This document shows, piece by piece, positions 26,840 to 36,105 of a stretch of DNA of 64,000 bases. The translations under genes were made by a program, and so were the position numbers. Every line of letters begins with the position of its first letter. Position 1 is the stretch's first letter. The DNA lies in the NCBI RefSeq assembly GCF_000421225.1, contig NZ_ATWL01000007.1:1-64000 (forward strand), read 5' to 3'. The notes below the pieces were generated by a model. It worked only from the letters and a program-made list of their open reading frames with translations. It made no database searches and had not been told where the DNA came from. Source of the DNA: Ruania albidiflava DSM 18029 (GTDB lineage Bacteria > Actinomycetota > Actinomycetes > Actinomycetales > Beutenbergiaceae).

Positions 26840-27723
26840 GTGCCTCTGGACTGTTCGCATCAATTGCAGTGCTGATGGTTATGTCGAGCCCAACCGAGAC
26901 GACCGATGATGAACCGACCAGTCAAGTCAGGACTGTTGCTTCTGGCTCTGGATATGTGACGGAAGTGCGGGAGGAGCATGAACAGCAGAAGCGTGTGAGC
27001 GCCGTCAGCGAAATCTCGGACGACAGACAGGTCACGCCGAGTATCGGGGCGGCGGCGTATCAAGACACGGGCAGCGCTGCGGAAGGTAACGGCAGCGTGC
27101 CGTCGTCGCAGGTTGGGAACGTTGATTTCGTAGATGTGTGCATGTACACAGATCTGGGTCCGCAGGTTGTTTCCTTGCCGGCGTGTGAGGATCTGACCAG
27201 TGGGGAAGCTGACGACGCGGAGCAAGAAGTGCCGAACAGCGACGAGCCGGCTACTGATCAGGCGCCGGAGCCGGTCATCATTACGGTGACGCGGTCAGAT
27301 TTTGCTGAGTTGCCGCTCGACCAGCCGCGTGTGCACCTGCAGCCCGACCGCGGCTGGTTCCTGGTGAACATGGACACGCTGGTCTACACCGATGGTGCGC
27401 CGCAGATCCTCGAGACCACTGTGCTCGACGTCCCGGTCGCAGTGCGCGCTACTCCCGTCCAATACGCCTGGGACTTTGGGGACGGCTCCGAACCGTTGGT
27501 CACCACTGACCCCGGGGCCCCGTGGCCGGCGGAGGACATCGCTCACGTCTACACCCGTGAGGCGGAGGGGGTGGTCGTCACACTGACCACCACCTGGTCG
27601 GGGGAGTTCCAGGTCGCCGGGCAGGGGCCGTGGATCCCGATCGCCGGTACCACGACGACCGAGAGCCAGTCCGCACCGTTCCGCATCGACGCCGTGGAGA
27701 CCCACCTCACCGCTGAGGGGTGA
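26836..27723 (+). CDS. Secreted or surface protein with PKD-like fold segment
   Basis: 295 residues. The first 20 residues are weakly hydrophobic ('SGLFASIAVLMVM') and may be a non-cleaved or short signal. Residues about 25-150 are low-complexity, acidic and polar. The C-terminal part includes 'VQYAWDFGDGSEPLVTTDPG', the WDFGDG core of PKD domains, and 'VVTLTTTWSGEFQV', so it folds as a beta-sandwich. PKD domains occur in extracellular proteins. It is coupled to the DUF6318-type lipoprotein by a 4-bp overlap, a pairing seen in Micrococcales, so the two probably work together at the cell surface. Codons in the first half are richer in A/T than the rest of the window. Confidence 0.72.
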   Translation: MSASGLFASIAVLMVMSSPTETTDDEPTSQVRTVASGSGYVTEVREEHEQQKRVSAVSEISDDRQVTPSIGAAAYQDTGSAAEGNGSVPSSQVGNVDFVDVCMYTDLGPQVVSLPACEDLTSGEADDAEQEVPNSDEPATDQAPEPVIITVTRSDFAELPLDQPRVHLQPDRGWFLVNMDTLVYTDGAPQILETTVLDVPVAVRATPVQYAWDFGDGSEPLVTTDPGAPWPAEDIAHVYTREAEGVVVTLTTTWSGEFQVAGQGPWIPIAGTTTTESQSAPFRIDAVETHLTAEG

Positions 27724-27818
27724 CCTCCACTCTGCGGGCGCACCGACGCGCCGATCCTCCGCGGGATGTGTGGCTCCCGTCACATGAGACGAGAATTGCG
27801 CAACGTGGCCGTCACCGA

Positions 27819-27844
27819 TTACCTTTCGGTAAGGCAATCCTTAC
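27819..27844. promoter_or_regulatory. DtxR/IdeR-type iron box
   Basis: GTAAGG-caat-CCTTAC (27829-27844) is a perfect palindrome that, with its flanking G, follows the GGTTAGGCTAACC core of actinobacterial iron boxes. It overlaps a second one, TTACC-tttc-GGTAA (27819-27832). The site is 160 bp upstream of the iron-siderophore binding-protein gene and should be bound by Fe(II)-loaded DtxR/IdeR to repress the importer when iron is plentiful. The rest of 27724-28003 shows no gene. Confidence 0.8.
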
Positions 27845-28003
27845 TGCGGTCGCTGTGTCCCAGCGTCGTCAGGGCAGCTTTGGCGGCCACCTAGCCACGG
27901 TGACTCGTGCCACCCAGGCAAGCTCCGCCGTCGAGAACACCCGCGGCCCGAGGATTGGCGGCCTGCTGCGGCCATGCGTAGCACCGACCCTCGGAAGGAC
28001 ATC

Positions 28004-29056
28004 ATGCCCCGCCCATCCACCCTGGCCGCCCTGATCGCGGCCACTCTGGCGACCGTCTCCCTGGCTGCCTGCTCCGGCGGATCCGACGCCACCAGCACCG
28101 ACGACAGCGCCAGCGGCTCCGACGCGGCCGCAGACTGGTCCCCGGTGACCGTGGAGCACGCGTTCGGCGAGACCGTGATCGAGGAGCAGCCTGAACGGGT
28201 CGCCACCGTGAACTGGGCGAACCACGAGGTCCCGCTCGCACTCGGTGTGGTCCCGGTCGGCATGGCCGCGGCGAACTTCGGCGACGACGACGGCAACGGC
28301 ACCCTGCCCTGGGTGGAAGAAGCGCTCGCCGATCTCGGCGCCGAGACCCCCGTGCTCTTCGACGAGACCGACGGCATCGACTTCGAGGCCGTGGCCGACA
28401 CCGACCCGGACGTGATCTTGGCCGCCTACTCCGGCCTCACCGAGGAGGACTACGACCTGCTCAGCGAGATCGCTCCCACCGTGGCCTACCCGACCACCGC
28501 CTGGGCCACCCCGTGGCGGGAGATGATCGAGCTGAACAGCGCCGGCATGGGCATGGCCGAGCAGGGTGAGGAGCTGATCGGCCAGATCGAGGGGGAGATC
28601 GATGAGGCGGTCGCGAACTACCCGCAGATCGAGGGTGCCTCGGTGATGTTCCTGACCCACGTGGACACCACCGACCTGAGCGAGGTCAGCTTCTACACCG
28701 CGCACGACACCCGCATCATGTTCTTCGAAGACCTGGGCATGACCATCGCGCAGAGCGTGCAGGACGCCTCCGCCGAGACCGACGGGTTCTCCGCCACGGT
28801 CAGCGCCGAGCAGGCCGACATGTTCGACGACGTGGACGTGATCGTCACCTATGGCGGCCAGGAGCTGATCGACGCCCTGGAGGCCGACCCGCTGCTGTCC
28901 CAGATCCCGGCCGTCGAGAACGGTGCGGTCGTCACCCTGCCCGGCTCCGACCCGCTCGGCACCGCCGCCAACCCGACACCGTTGGCGATCTCCTGGGTGC
29001 TGGACGACTACCTGACCCTGCTCGCCGACGCGGTGGACGCCTCCGCCGGAGCCTGA
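28004..29056 (+). CDS. Iron-siderophore ABC transporter, substrate-binding lipoprotein
   Basis: 350 residues. 'MPRPSTLAALIAATLATVSLAACSGG' is a lipoprotein signal with lipobox LAAC. The mature part has two FecB/FhuD-like lobes: 'VTVEHAFGETVIEEQPERVATVNWANHEVPLALGVVPVGMA' and 'FEDLGMTIAQSVQDAS', joined by a long helix. It captures ferric-siderophore complexes outside the membrane and passes them to the two permeases encoded next. ATG 28004 has GGAAGGA at a good distance; the frame from 27974 would place residues before the signal. The gene heads a four-gene operon behind an iron box. Confidence 0.93.
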   Translation: MPRPSTLAALIAATLATVSLAACSGGSDATSTDDSASGSDAAADWSPVTVEHAFGETVIEEQPERVATVNWANHEVPLALGVVPVGMAAANFGDDDGNGTLPWVEEALADLGAETPVLFDETDGIDFEAVADTDPDVILAAYSGLTEEDYDLLSEIAPTVAYPTTAWATPWREMIELNSAGMGMAEQGEELIGQIEGEIDEAVANYPQIEGASVMFLTHVDTTDLSEVSFYTAHDTRIMFFEDLGMTIAQSVQDASAETDGFSATVSAEQADMFDDVDVIVTYGGQELIDALEADPLLSQIPAVENGAVVTLPGSDPLGTAANPTPLAISWVLDDYLTLLADAVDASAGA

Positions 29057-29059
29057 CCC

Positions 29060-30121
29060 GTGAGCCCCGCCGTCACCACCCCCACTGCCGGGTCCGCCTC
29101 CGAGGCGGGCCTGGCGGCGGTGCGCCGGCCCCGGAGCATCCGAGTGCTCTGGCTGGTGCTCCTGGTGGCGGTGCTGGCCGCGATCCTGCTGCTGTCCATC
29201 GCCTTCGGCTCGCGGGTGGTGAGCGTGCAGGACGTGATCGCGGGGCTGTCCGGCTCGGTGGACGGGTTCGACCACGCCGCAGTGGCCAAACGCATCCCGC
29301 GCACCATCCTCGCCGCCCTGGCCGGCGGTGCTCTGGCCCTGTCCGGCACGGTGACGCAGGGGGTCACCCGCAACCCGATCGCCGACCCCGGCATCCTCGG
29401 GGTGAACATGGGCGCCTCGCTGGCGGTGGTGGTCGGTATCGCCTACTTCGGCATCGCCTCGGCCACCGCCTACATCTGGGTGGCGATCGTCGGTGGGTGT
29501 GTGACCGCCGCCGGGGTCTACCTGGTCGCCTCGATCGGTCGCGAGGGCGCGACACCGCTCAAGCTGGCCCTCGCCGGTGCGGCCTCCGCCGCTGCTCTGG
29601 CCTCGTTCATCAGCGCCGTGGTGCTGCCCCGCAACGACATCGCCGACGGCGTGCGCTCCTGGCAGATTGGCGGAGTGGGCGGCGCCTCCTACGCCTCGAT
29701 CCGCGAGGTGCTGCCGTTCCTGGTCGCCGGGCTGCTGATCTGCCTGGTCTGCGCCCGCGGGCTGAACATGCTCGCCCTCGGCGACGAGCTCGCCGCCGGG
29801 CTGGGCCAGCGGGTCGTGCTCACCCGCGCCGTGGCCTCCTTCGGAGCCGTGGTGCTGTGTGCCGCGGCGACGGCGGTGTGCGGCCCGATCGCGTTCGTCG
29901 GCCTGGTCGTACCGCACGTGTGCCGGCTGCTGGTCGGTCCCGACCACCGCTGGCTGATGCCGTTCGCTGCCGTCACCGGTGCTGCGCTGCTGACCGCCGC
30001 GGACGTGCTCGGCCGGGTCGTGGCTCGCCCGGACGAGATCCAGGTCGGCATCATCACCGCCCTGCTCGGCGCCCCGTTCTTCATCGCGATCGTGCGCCGG
30101 GCGAAGGTGCGTGAGCTGTGA
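29060..30121 (+). CDS. Iron-siderophore ABC transporter permease 1 (FecCD family)
   Basis: 353 residues, about nine to ten transmembrane helices. 'RIPRTILAALAGGALALSGTVTQGVTRNPIADPGILGVNMGASLAVV' is the signature of FecCD/BtuC permeases, and 'GPIAFVGLVVPHVCRLLVGPDHRWLMP' contains the helix that contacts the ATPase. It pairs with the second permease to form the channel. GTG 29060 starts 3 bp after the binding-protein stop. A cytoplasmic N-terminal extension of about 30 residues precedes helix 1. Confidence 0.94.
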   Translation: MSPAVTTPTAGSASEAGLAAVRRPRSIRVLWLVLLVAVLAAILLLSIAFGSRVVSVQDVIAGLSGSVDGFDHAAVAKRIPRTILAALAGGALALSGTVTQGVTRNPIADPGILGVNMGASLAVVVGIAYFGIASATAYIWVAIVGGCVTAAGVYLVASIGREGATPLKLALAGAASAAALASFISAVVLPRNDIADGVRSWQIGGVGGASYASIREVLPFLVAGLLICLVCARGLNMLALGDELAAGLGQRVVLTRAVASFGAVVLCAAATAVCGPIAFVGLVVPHVCRLLVGPDHRWLMPFAAVTGAALLTAADVLGRVVARPDEIQVGIITALLGAPFFIAIVRRAKVREL

Positions 30122-31245
30122 GCAGCATGACCCGCACGCGAGCTGACGCAGCCCCGCAGGGGGAGGTTGCGCCGTCGAGCGTGCGGTCGCCCGTGCCCGG
30201 GACCAGGCGCGCTCACCCGGACACGGTGGCCACAGTGGTCGCCACCCGCACCTCCGGCGATCGCCGACGGCGGGTCGTGCTGGGCGCGCTCTGCCTCGCC
30301 GTGGTCGTGCTGCTCGGGGTCACGCTGATGGTCGGGCACACCTTCTACAGCCCTTCGGAGGTGCTCGGGGTGATCCTCGGCCAGGACGTGGGTGGCGCCT
30401 CGTTCACCGTGGGTCGGTTGCGGCTGCCCCGGGCCGGGATGGCGCTGGTGACCGGGCTGGCGTTCGGGATGGGCGGGGTCACTTTCCAGACCATGCTGCG
30501 CAACCCGCTGGCCAGCCCGGACATCATCGGGATCAGCTCCGGTGCGAGCGCTGCGGCGATGGTGGCGATCGTGGTGCTCGGCCTGTCCGGCCCGTCGCTG
30601 TCCCTGTTTGCGATCCTCGCCGGGCTCGGCGTGGCGCTGGCGGTCTACCTGCTCGCCTACCGGGGCGGGGTGGCCGGCACCCGGCTGATCCTGGTGGGCA
30701 TCGGCATCGCCGCCATGCTCGACTCGGTGATCTCCTACCTGCTGGACAAGGCCCCGGACTGGGACCTGCAGGAGGCGATGCGCTGGCTCACCGGCAGCCT
30801 GAACGGCGCCTCCTGGGACCAGGTGCTGCCCGTGCTGGTCGCGCTGCTGCTGCTCGGCCCCGTCCTGCTCGGCCAGGCGAAGAACCTGGACATGCTCCAG
30901 CTCGGTGACCAGGCCGCCGGCGCCCTCGGGGTCCGGGTGGAACGCACCCGCCTGGTCGCCATCTGCGCCGCTGTGGTGCTGATCGCCTTCGCGACGGCGG
31001 CGGCCGGCCCGATCGCGTTCGTCGCCTTCCTCTCCGGTCCGATCGCGGCGCGGCTGGTCGGCCCCGGACGCTCTCTGCTCGTGCCGGCTGCGCTGGTGGG
31101 AGCACTGCTGGTGCTCGCCGGCGACCTGGCCGGGCAGTGGCTGTTCGGCACCCGGTTCCCGGTCGGGGTGGTCACCGGCGCCGCCGGCGCTCCCTACCTG
31201 ATCTACCTGATCGCCCGCACGAACCGCACCGGAGGTGCGCTGTGA
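30118..31245 (+). CDS. Iron-siderophore ABC transporter permease 2 (FecCD family)
   Basis: 375 residues. 'RLPRAGMALVTGLAFGMGGVTFQTMLRNPLASPDIIGISSGASAAA' and 'AAAGPIAFVAFLSGPIAARLVGPG' are the same two FecCD signatures as in permease 1, but with the LASPDIIG form usual for the FecD/FepG partner. The N-terminus carries an unusually long polar extension of about 55 residues before the first helix. GTG 30118 overlaps the previous stop (GTGA); ATG 30127 is an alternative. Forms the heterodimeric channel with permease 1. Confidence 0.93.
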   Translation: MSSMTRTRADAAPQGEVAPSSVRSPVPGTRRAHPDTVATVVATRTSGDRRRRVVLGALCLAVVVLLGVTLMVGHTFYSPSEVLGVILGQDVGGASFTVGRLRLPRAGMALVTGLAFGMGGVTFQTMLRNPLASPDIIGISSGASAAAMVAIVVLGLSGPSLSLFAILAGLGVALAVYLLAYRGGVAGTRLILVGIGIAAMLDSVISYLLDKAPDWDLQEAMRWLTGSLNGASWDQVLPVLVALLLLGPVLLGQAKNLDMLQLGDQAAGALGVRVERTRLVAICAAVVLIAFATAAAGPIAFVAFLSGPIAARLVGPGRSLLVPAALVGALLVLAGDLAGQWLFGTRFPVGVVTGAAGAPYLIYLIARTNRTGGAL

Positions 31246-32051
31246 CCACCGAACGTCGTCTGCTGGCCGAACAGCTCAGCCTCGGCTACCACGACCGCAC
31301 GGTCATCACCGACCTGGACCTGGTGGTGCCACCGGGGCAGATCACCGGCATCGTCGGGGCGAACGCCTGCGGGAAGTCCACCCTGCTGAAGTCGATGTCC
31401 CGGCTGCTGGCCCCGCACGGCGGGCAGGTGCTCCTGGACGGCAAGGCCGTGCACCGGATGCCGGCCAAGGAGCTGGCCCGCATCCTCGGGCTGCTGCCGC
31501 AGTCACCGATCGCCCCGGAGGGCATCACCGTGGCCGACCTGGTCGGCCGTGGCCGGCACCCGCACCAGAAGCTGCTCGCCCGCTGGTCGGCCGCCGACGA
31601 CGAGGCGGTCGCCGAGGCGCTGGAGGCCACCGGCACCGTGGCGCTGGCCGACCGACCCGTGGACGAGCTCTCCGGCGGGCAGCGGCAGCGCGTGTGGGTG
31701 GCGATGTCCCTGGCGCAGCGCACCGACGTGCTGCTGCTGGACGAGCCCACCACGTTCCTGGACGTGGCCCACCAGATCGAGGTGCTCGACCTGCTCACCG
31801 ACCTGAACGCCACCCGCGGCACCACGATCGTGATGGTGCTGCACGACCTGAACCTGGCCGCCCGGTACGCCGACCACCTGATCGCCATCGCCGGCGGCAC
31901 CGTGCACTCCGCCGGAGCCCCGGCCGAGGTGCTCACCGCCGAGATGGTCACCGACGTGTTCGGCCTGGCCAGCGAGATCATCACCGACCCGATCTCCGGC
32001 AAGCCGCTGATGCTGCCACGCGGGCGGCACCACGACCGCCTCCCGGCGTGA
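31242..32051 (+). CDS. Iron-siderophore ABC transporter ATP-binding protein
   Basis: 269 residues. Walker A is GANACGKST (about residues 39-47), the signature LSGGQRQR follows at about 144, and Walker B is VLLLDEPTTFLD. 'LLPQSPIAPEGITVADLVGRGRHPHQKLL' is the Q-loop region typical of FepC/FecE-type ATPases. It drives import through the two permeases at the inner face of the membrane. GTG 31242 overlaps the permease stop (GTGA). The last gene of the operon; a 165-bp gap follows in which I see no clear terminator. Confidence 0.95.
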   Translation: MTTERRLLAEQLSLGYHDRTVITDLDLVVPPGQITGIVGANACGKSTLLKSMSRLLAPHGGQVLLDGKAVHRMPAKELARILGLLPQSPIAPEGITVADLVGRGRHPHQKLLARWSAADDEAVAEALEATGTVALADRPVDELSGGQRQRVWVAMSLAQRTDVLLLDEPTTFLDVAHQIEVLDLLTDLNATRGTTIVMVLHDLNLAARYADHLIAIAGGTVHSAGAPAEVLTAEMVTDVFGLASEIITDPISGKPLMLPRGRHHDRLPA

Positions 32052-32216
32052 ATCGGTTCAGGCGATACCTGCTGCGCTCAGGCGTGCTCGCGGAGCGCGA
32101 CCGGGCGGGAGAAGTATCGACCGCGCCGCCGGGTAGAGGGGCGGGGCCGGTGCCTGCTCCTGCTGGGCTGGGCCGTCGACCTGAGATCCCGGCGTGATTG
32201 TGCCAACCTGGATCGT

Positions 32217-34043
32217 GTGAGCACTCCGATCGGTGACTATGCACTCCTGGCGGACCTGCACACCGGACCGTTGGTCTCCCGCGGAGGAAGCATCGACTGG
32301 CTGTGCCTGCCCAGGTTCGACTCCGCCGCCGTGTTCGCCGCCATCCTCGGTACCGAGGAGCACGGCCGATGGCTGATGGCACCCGCCGAAGGCACCGTCG
32401 TCGAGCAGCACTACGAAGCAGGCACGTTCGTGCTGCGCACCCAGTGGCGCACGCCGACCGGTGAGGCGGAGGTGATCGAGTTCATGCCGATCGCCGACGA
32501 CCGCGCCGACCTGGTGCGGCAGGTGCGCTGCACCTCCGGCACCGTGCGCATCGAGCACGACCTACGGCTGCGCCCGGACTACGGGGACGCCCTGCCGTGG
32601 GTTCGCCGGGTGCACACCGAGCACGGCTCGGTACTCCAGGCGATCACCGGCCCGGACTCCTACGTGCTCCGGGGGCCCCGGCTGCAGGCGGGGGACAAGC
32701 ACCACCGCGGCTCCTTCGAGCTCTCCGAGGGCCAGTCCCACTCCTGGGTGCTGACCTGGGTGCCCTCGCACGCGGAGATCCCCGAGCCGCTGGACATCAC
32801 CGAAGCACTCACCCGCACACGCACCTACTGGCAGGACTGGAGCAACCAGATCAGCGTGCACGGCCGCTGGTCGCACGCAGTGCACCGTTCGATGCTCGTG
32901 CTGCGGGCGCTCACCCATGCCGAGACCGGCGGCATCGTCGCCGCGCCCACCACCTCGCTGCCGGAGGACCCCGGGGGCGTGCGGAACTGGGACTACCGGT
33001 TCTGCTGGCTGCGGGACTCGGCCCTGACCCTGGAGGCGCTGCTGCTGCACGGACGCACCGCCAGCCCGCTGCACTGGCGCAACTGGTTGCTGCGCGCAGT
33101 AGCCGGCGACCCTGAGGACCTGCAGATCATGTACGGGGTCGCCGGGGAACGCTCGCTGATCGAGCGCGAGCTGGACCACCTGCCCGGATACGCCGACTCC
33201 CGCCCGGTGCGCGTCGGGAACGCGGCGGTGAGCCAGTTCCAGGGCGACGTGGTGGGGGAGGTGCTCATCGCTCTGGCCAAGCTGCGCGAGGCGGGGGTGG
33301 ACGAGGACGACTTCTCCTGGCCGCTGCAGCGCAGCATGCTCGGGTACGTCACCGAGCACGTCGACCGCAAGGACCAGGGCCTGTGGGAGATGCGCGGCGA
33401 CCCGCACTACTTCACCCACTCCCGGGTGATGGTCTGGGCGGCGCTGGACCGCGGGGTGCAGGCAGTCACCGAGTACGGGCTACCCGGACCGGCCAAGGAG
33501 TGGGCCCGCCTGCGTGACCAGCTCCGCGAGGAGATCCTCACCGAAGGGGTGGACGCCGAGACCGGCTCCTTCACCCAGACCTATGACAACACCGAGGTGG
33601 ACGCCTCCCTGCTGCAGATCCCGCAGACCGGGTTCGTCGCCTACGACGACCCGCGCATGCTCGCCACCGTCGAGCGCCTGGAGCAGGAGCTGATGTACCA
33701 CGGGCTGCTGCTGCGCTACCGCACGGTGGGCACCGATGGCCTGACCGGTGACGAGCACCCGTTCCTGGCCTGCTCGTTCTGGCTGGTGGAGCAGTACGCA
33801 TGCACCGGCCGGGTGGCCGACGCGACCGCGCTGATGGACACCCTGGTCGGCTACACCAACCACCTCGGTCTGCTCGCCGAGGAGTACGACCCCGCCGCCC
33901 AGCGGCAGATGGGCAACTTCCCGCAAGCGTTCAGCCACCTGGCGCTGGTGCGAGCAGCAGACGCGTTGCACGAGGTGACCGCCGGCCACCCCGCCGCCCG
34001 CCCGGACCACCCGAGCACCGCCGTCGATCCCGAGGAGCCGTGA
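32217..34043 (+). CDS. Glycoside hydrolase family 15 (trehalase/glucoamylase-like)
   Basis: 608 residues. 'IGDYALLADLHTGPLVSRGGSIDWLCLPRFDSAAVFAAILG' is the N-terminal beta-sandwich seen in actinobacterial GH15 proteins; 'DPGGVRNWDYRFCWLRDSALTLEALL' is the (alpha/alpha)6-barrel signature and contains acidic residues near the active site. The C-terminal 'AQRQMGNFPQAFSHLALV' is also typical. No signal peptide, so it works inside the cell. Members hydrolyse trehalose or alpha-glucosides to glucose. Its stop overlaps the start of glucose-6-phosphate dehydrogenase, linking glucose release to the pentose phosphate pathway. GTG 32217 is used; substrate is not certain. Confidence 0.9.
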   Translation: MSTPIGDYALLADLHTGPLVSRGGSIDWLCLPRFDSAAVFAAILGTEEHGRWLMAPAEGTVVEQHYEAGTFVLRTQWRTPTGEAEVIEFMPIADDRADLVRQVRCTSGTVRIEHDLRLRPDYGDALPWVRRVHTEHGSVLQAITGPDSYVLRGPRLQAGDKHHRGSFELSEGQSHSWVLTWVPSHAEIPEPLDITEALTRTRTYWQDWSNQISVHGRWSHAVHRSMLVLRALTHAETGGIVAAPTTSLPEDPGGVRNWDYRFCWLRDSALTLEALLLHGRTASPLHWRNWLLRAVAGDPEDLQIMYGVAGERSLIERELDHLPGYADSRPVRVGNAAVSQFQGDVVGEVLIALAKLREAGVDEDDFSWPLQRSMLGYVTEHVDRKDQGLWEMRGDPHYFTHSRVMVWAALDRGVQAVTEYGLPGPAKEWARLRDQLREEILTEGVDAETGSFTQTYDNTEVDASLLQIPQTGFVAYDDPRMLATVERLEQELMYHGLLLRYRTVGTDGLTGDEHPFLACSFWLVEQYACTGRVADATALMDTLVGYTNHLGLLAEEYDPAAQRQMGNFPQAFSHLALVRAADALHEVTAGHPAARPDHPSTAVDPEEP

Positions 34044-35422
34044 TGACCGATACCACTCTGCTGATCCTGGGCGCCTCTGGAGACCTCACCCGACGTCTGC
34101 TGCTGCCCGGGATCGGCTCGCTGCTGGAGCGTGAGCCGGACCGGCCGGTGCGGATCGTCGGCGCTGACCGGGCAGACCTGAGCGCCGAGGACTTCGGCGG
34201 CCGGCTCACCGAGGCCCTCACCGAAGGCGGGGCCAGCTCCGAGGTCGTGGACCGGCTGCGGGACTCGGCCACCTATTACCCGATCGACGTCACCGAGGCG
34301 GCCGACCTGGGTCCGGTGCTCGAGGAGCTGGGAGACACCGGCCGCCTCGTGCTCTACTTCGCGCTGCCGCCAGCGGTCACCGAGCGCACCTGCCGGGCCA
34401 TGGTCGGCATGGAGCTCGCCGAGAACGTGCACCTGGCGATGGAGAAGCCGTTCGGGCACGACCAGGCCAGCGCTCGGGAGCTGAACCGCCTGGTGGCCCG
34501 GATCGTGCCGGACGAGCGGGTGCACCGGGTGGACCACTTCCTCGGCAAGTCCAGTGTGCTGGACATCATGGCCCTGCGGTTCGCCAACCGGATGCTGCAG
34601 GCAGTCTGGAGCGCCGAGCACATCGAGAGCATCGAGATCGCCTACGACGAGTCCCTCGCCCTGGAGGGCCGGGCCGGCTACTACGACCACGCCGGCGCCC
34701 TGGTGGACATGATCCAGTCCCACCTGCTGCAGGTGATGTCCGTGGTCACCATGGAACCGCCTGCCGAGATCAGCGACCGGGAGCTGCGGGACGCCAAGTC
34801 GGCAGTGCTGCGCGCCACCCGGCTCTGGGACGGTGACCCGGCCACCGCCAGCCGTCGCGGCCGGTACACCGCGGGCACGATCGGCGACCGGTCCGTTCCC
34901 GACTACCTGGCCGAGAAGGGCGTGGACCCGGCGCGGGACACCGAGACGATGGCGCAGATCACCGTGGAGGTGGCCAACCAGCGCTGGGCCGGTGTGCCGA
35001 TCACGCTACGTTCGGGCAAGGCGCTCGGTCAGACCCGCAAGCACGTGGTGGTCACCTTCGCCGACGTGCGCCACCTGCCCGCCGGCCTGACCGGTCCGGA
35101 CCCGAAGGACCGGCTGATCATCGGGCTCAGTCCGGACGTGATGGAGCTGCACCTGACCACCAACGGCACCTCCGACCCGCTCGCCCTGGAGCAGAGCGTG
35201 CTGCGCACCGACCTGCGCCAGGCCGAGCTGGAGGCCTACGGCGAGGTGCTCGCCGCCATCCTGGACGGTGAGGTGATCCTCTCCGTGCGCGGGGACGCCG
35301 CTGAGGAGTGCTGGCGGATCGCCGACCAGGTGCTGGCCGCCTGGCGCTCCGGTGCCGTGCCGATGACCGACTACCAGGCCGGTTCACCGGTGCCCGCGGA
35401 CTGGCACCCCGCCCTGGGGTAG
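34043..35422 (+). CDS. zwf: Glucose-6-phosphate 1-dehydrogenase
   Basis: 459 residues. 'LLILGASGDLTRRLLLPGIG' is the NADP+-binding GxxGDL motif, 'MEKPFGHD' the substrate-proximal Lys-Pro segment, and 'RVHRVDHFLGKSSVLDIMALRFAN' contains the catalytic Asp-His and the Lys of the active site (RxDHFLGK). It oxidises glucose 6-phosphate to 6-phosphogluconolactone. It is slightly shorter than the usual 480-510 residues. ATG 34043 shares one base with the GH15 stop codon, so the two are coupled. No gnd, tal or pgl gene is near, so this is probably a second copy or a stand-alone zwf. Confidence 0.92.
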   Translation: MTDTTLLILGASGDLTRRLLLPGIGSLLEREPDRPVRIVGADRADLSAEDFGGRLTEALTEGGASSEVVDRLRDSATYYPIDVTEAADLGPVLEELGDTGRLVLYFALPPAVTERTCRAMVGMELAENVHLAMEKPFGHDQASARELNRLVARIVPDERVHRVDHFLGKSSVLDIMALRFANRMLQAVWSAEHIESIEIAYDESLALEGRAGYYDHAGALVDMIQSHLLQVMSVVTMEPPAEISDRELRDAKSAVLRATRLWDGDPATASRRGRYTAGTIGDRSVPDYLAEKGVDPARDTETMAQITVEVANQRWAGVPITLRSGKALGQTRKHVVVTFADVRHLPAGLTGPDPKDRLIIGLSPDVMELHLTTNGTSDPLALEQSVLRTDLRQAELEAYGEVLAAILDGEVILSVRGDAAEECWRIADQVLAAWRSGAVPMTDYQAGSPVPADWHPALG

Positions 35423-35472
35423 CACGCCACCGCGCCACAACAGGGCACCCGCGCCAGCGGTCGGTCCAACCC

Positions 35473-36105
35473 CTACGGCGCCCCCGGCGGCCGCGAGGCC
35501 TGCAGCACCAGCGCCTCCCGCCGCCGGTGCACGGTGAGGTAGCGCAGTCCCTGTGGCCCGGCCCGGAACGCCCGCCGGGACCGTCTCGGCAACCAGAGCA
35601 GCACCCCGGGCGCCAGGTCCACCACGCCGGTCTCGGTGTCCAGGTGCCCGGATCCGGCGAGCACGTGGACCAGCACGTCCACGTCCGGCCCCCAGTGCTC
35701 GGCGATCGCCCCACCGGGTTCGAGCGCGATCACGTTGGAGTCCAGGTCCCGCTCACGCATCCGCAGCGAGAACACCGCGCCGCCGAGCCCGCGCTCGCCG
35801 GTCCCGGATGCGATCTCGGTGGTGTCGGCGAGCACCCGCGGCAGGGGAGTGGAGGCGTTCTTGGTGAGCCGGATCCGGTACTCGGGAACCTCCTCGGACA
35901 GGTACTCCCAGCCGAAGCCCGTCCCGTAGTCGCGCTCCAGCTGGTCCCGCAGGTTCACCGGGTCGTGGTCGTTGACCAGCACCAGAGACTCTCCCACGGC
36001 CAGCTCGTCATAGGCGGTGAACACCGCCGGGTGCCGCTCCACCTTGGGCAGCTCGCGCAGGTCCAGCACTCCGTCGACGACCTCCCCGGCCGGTGGCCGG
36101 CTCAC
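35473..36105 (-). CDS. DUF2249-cupin fusion protein
   Basis: 210 residues. Residues 10-80 ('LDLRELPKVERHPAVFTAYDELAVGESLVLVNDHDPVNLRDQLE...FGWEYL') form a DUF2249 domain, related to the TusA-like fold and common near nitrogen-oxide and hemerythrin genes. Residues about 120-200 are a cupin ('VIALEPGGAIAEHWGPDVDVLVHVLAGSGHLDTETGVVDLAPGVLLWLP'), where the metal-binding His are partly replaced. It is downstream of another cupin gene with a GTGA overlap. The fusion suggests a small-molecule or metal sensor in respiratory or redox control; the function is unknown. Confidence 0.82.
   Translation of the reverse strand: MSRPPAGEVVDGVLDLRELPKVERHPAVFTAYDELAVGESLVLVNDHDPVNLRDQLERDYGTGFGWEYLSEEVPEYRIRLTKNASTPLPRVLADTTEIASGTGERGLGGAVFSLRMRERDLDSNVIALEPGGAIAEHWGPDVDVLVHVLAGSGHLDTETGVVDLAPGVLLWLPRRSRRAFRAGPQGLRYLTVHRRREALVLQASRPPGAP

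Noticed and set aside
27869-29947. Minus-strand open frame of 692 codons
   Set aside because: It lies opposite the siderophore binding protein and permease; the translation is repetitive Gly/His/Asp/Gln, typical of antisense high-G+C frames.
32052-32216. Rho-independent terminator after the siderophore importer
   Set aside because: GC-rich partial inverted sequences exist, but none forms a convincing stem followed by T residues.
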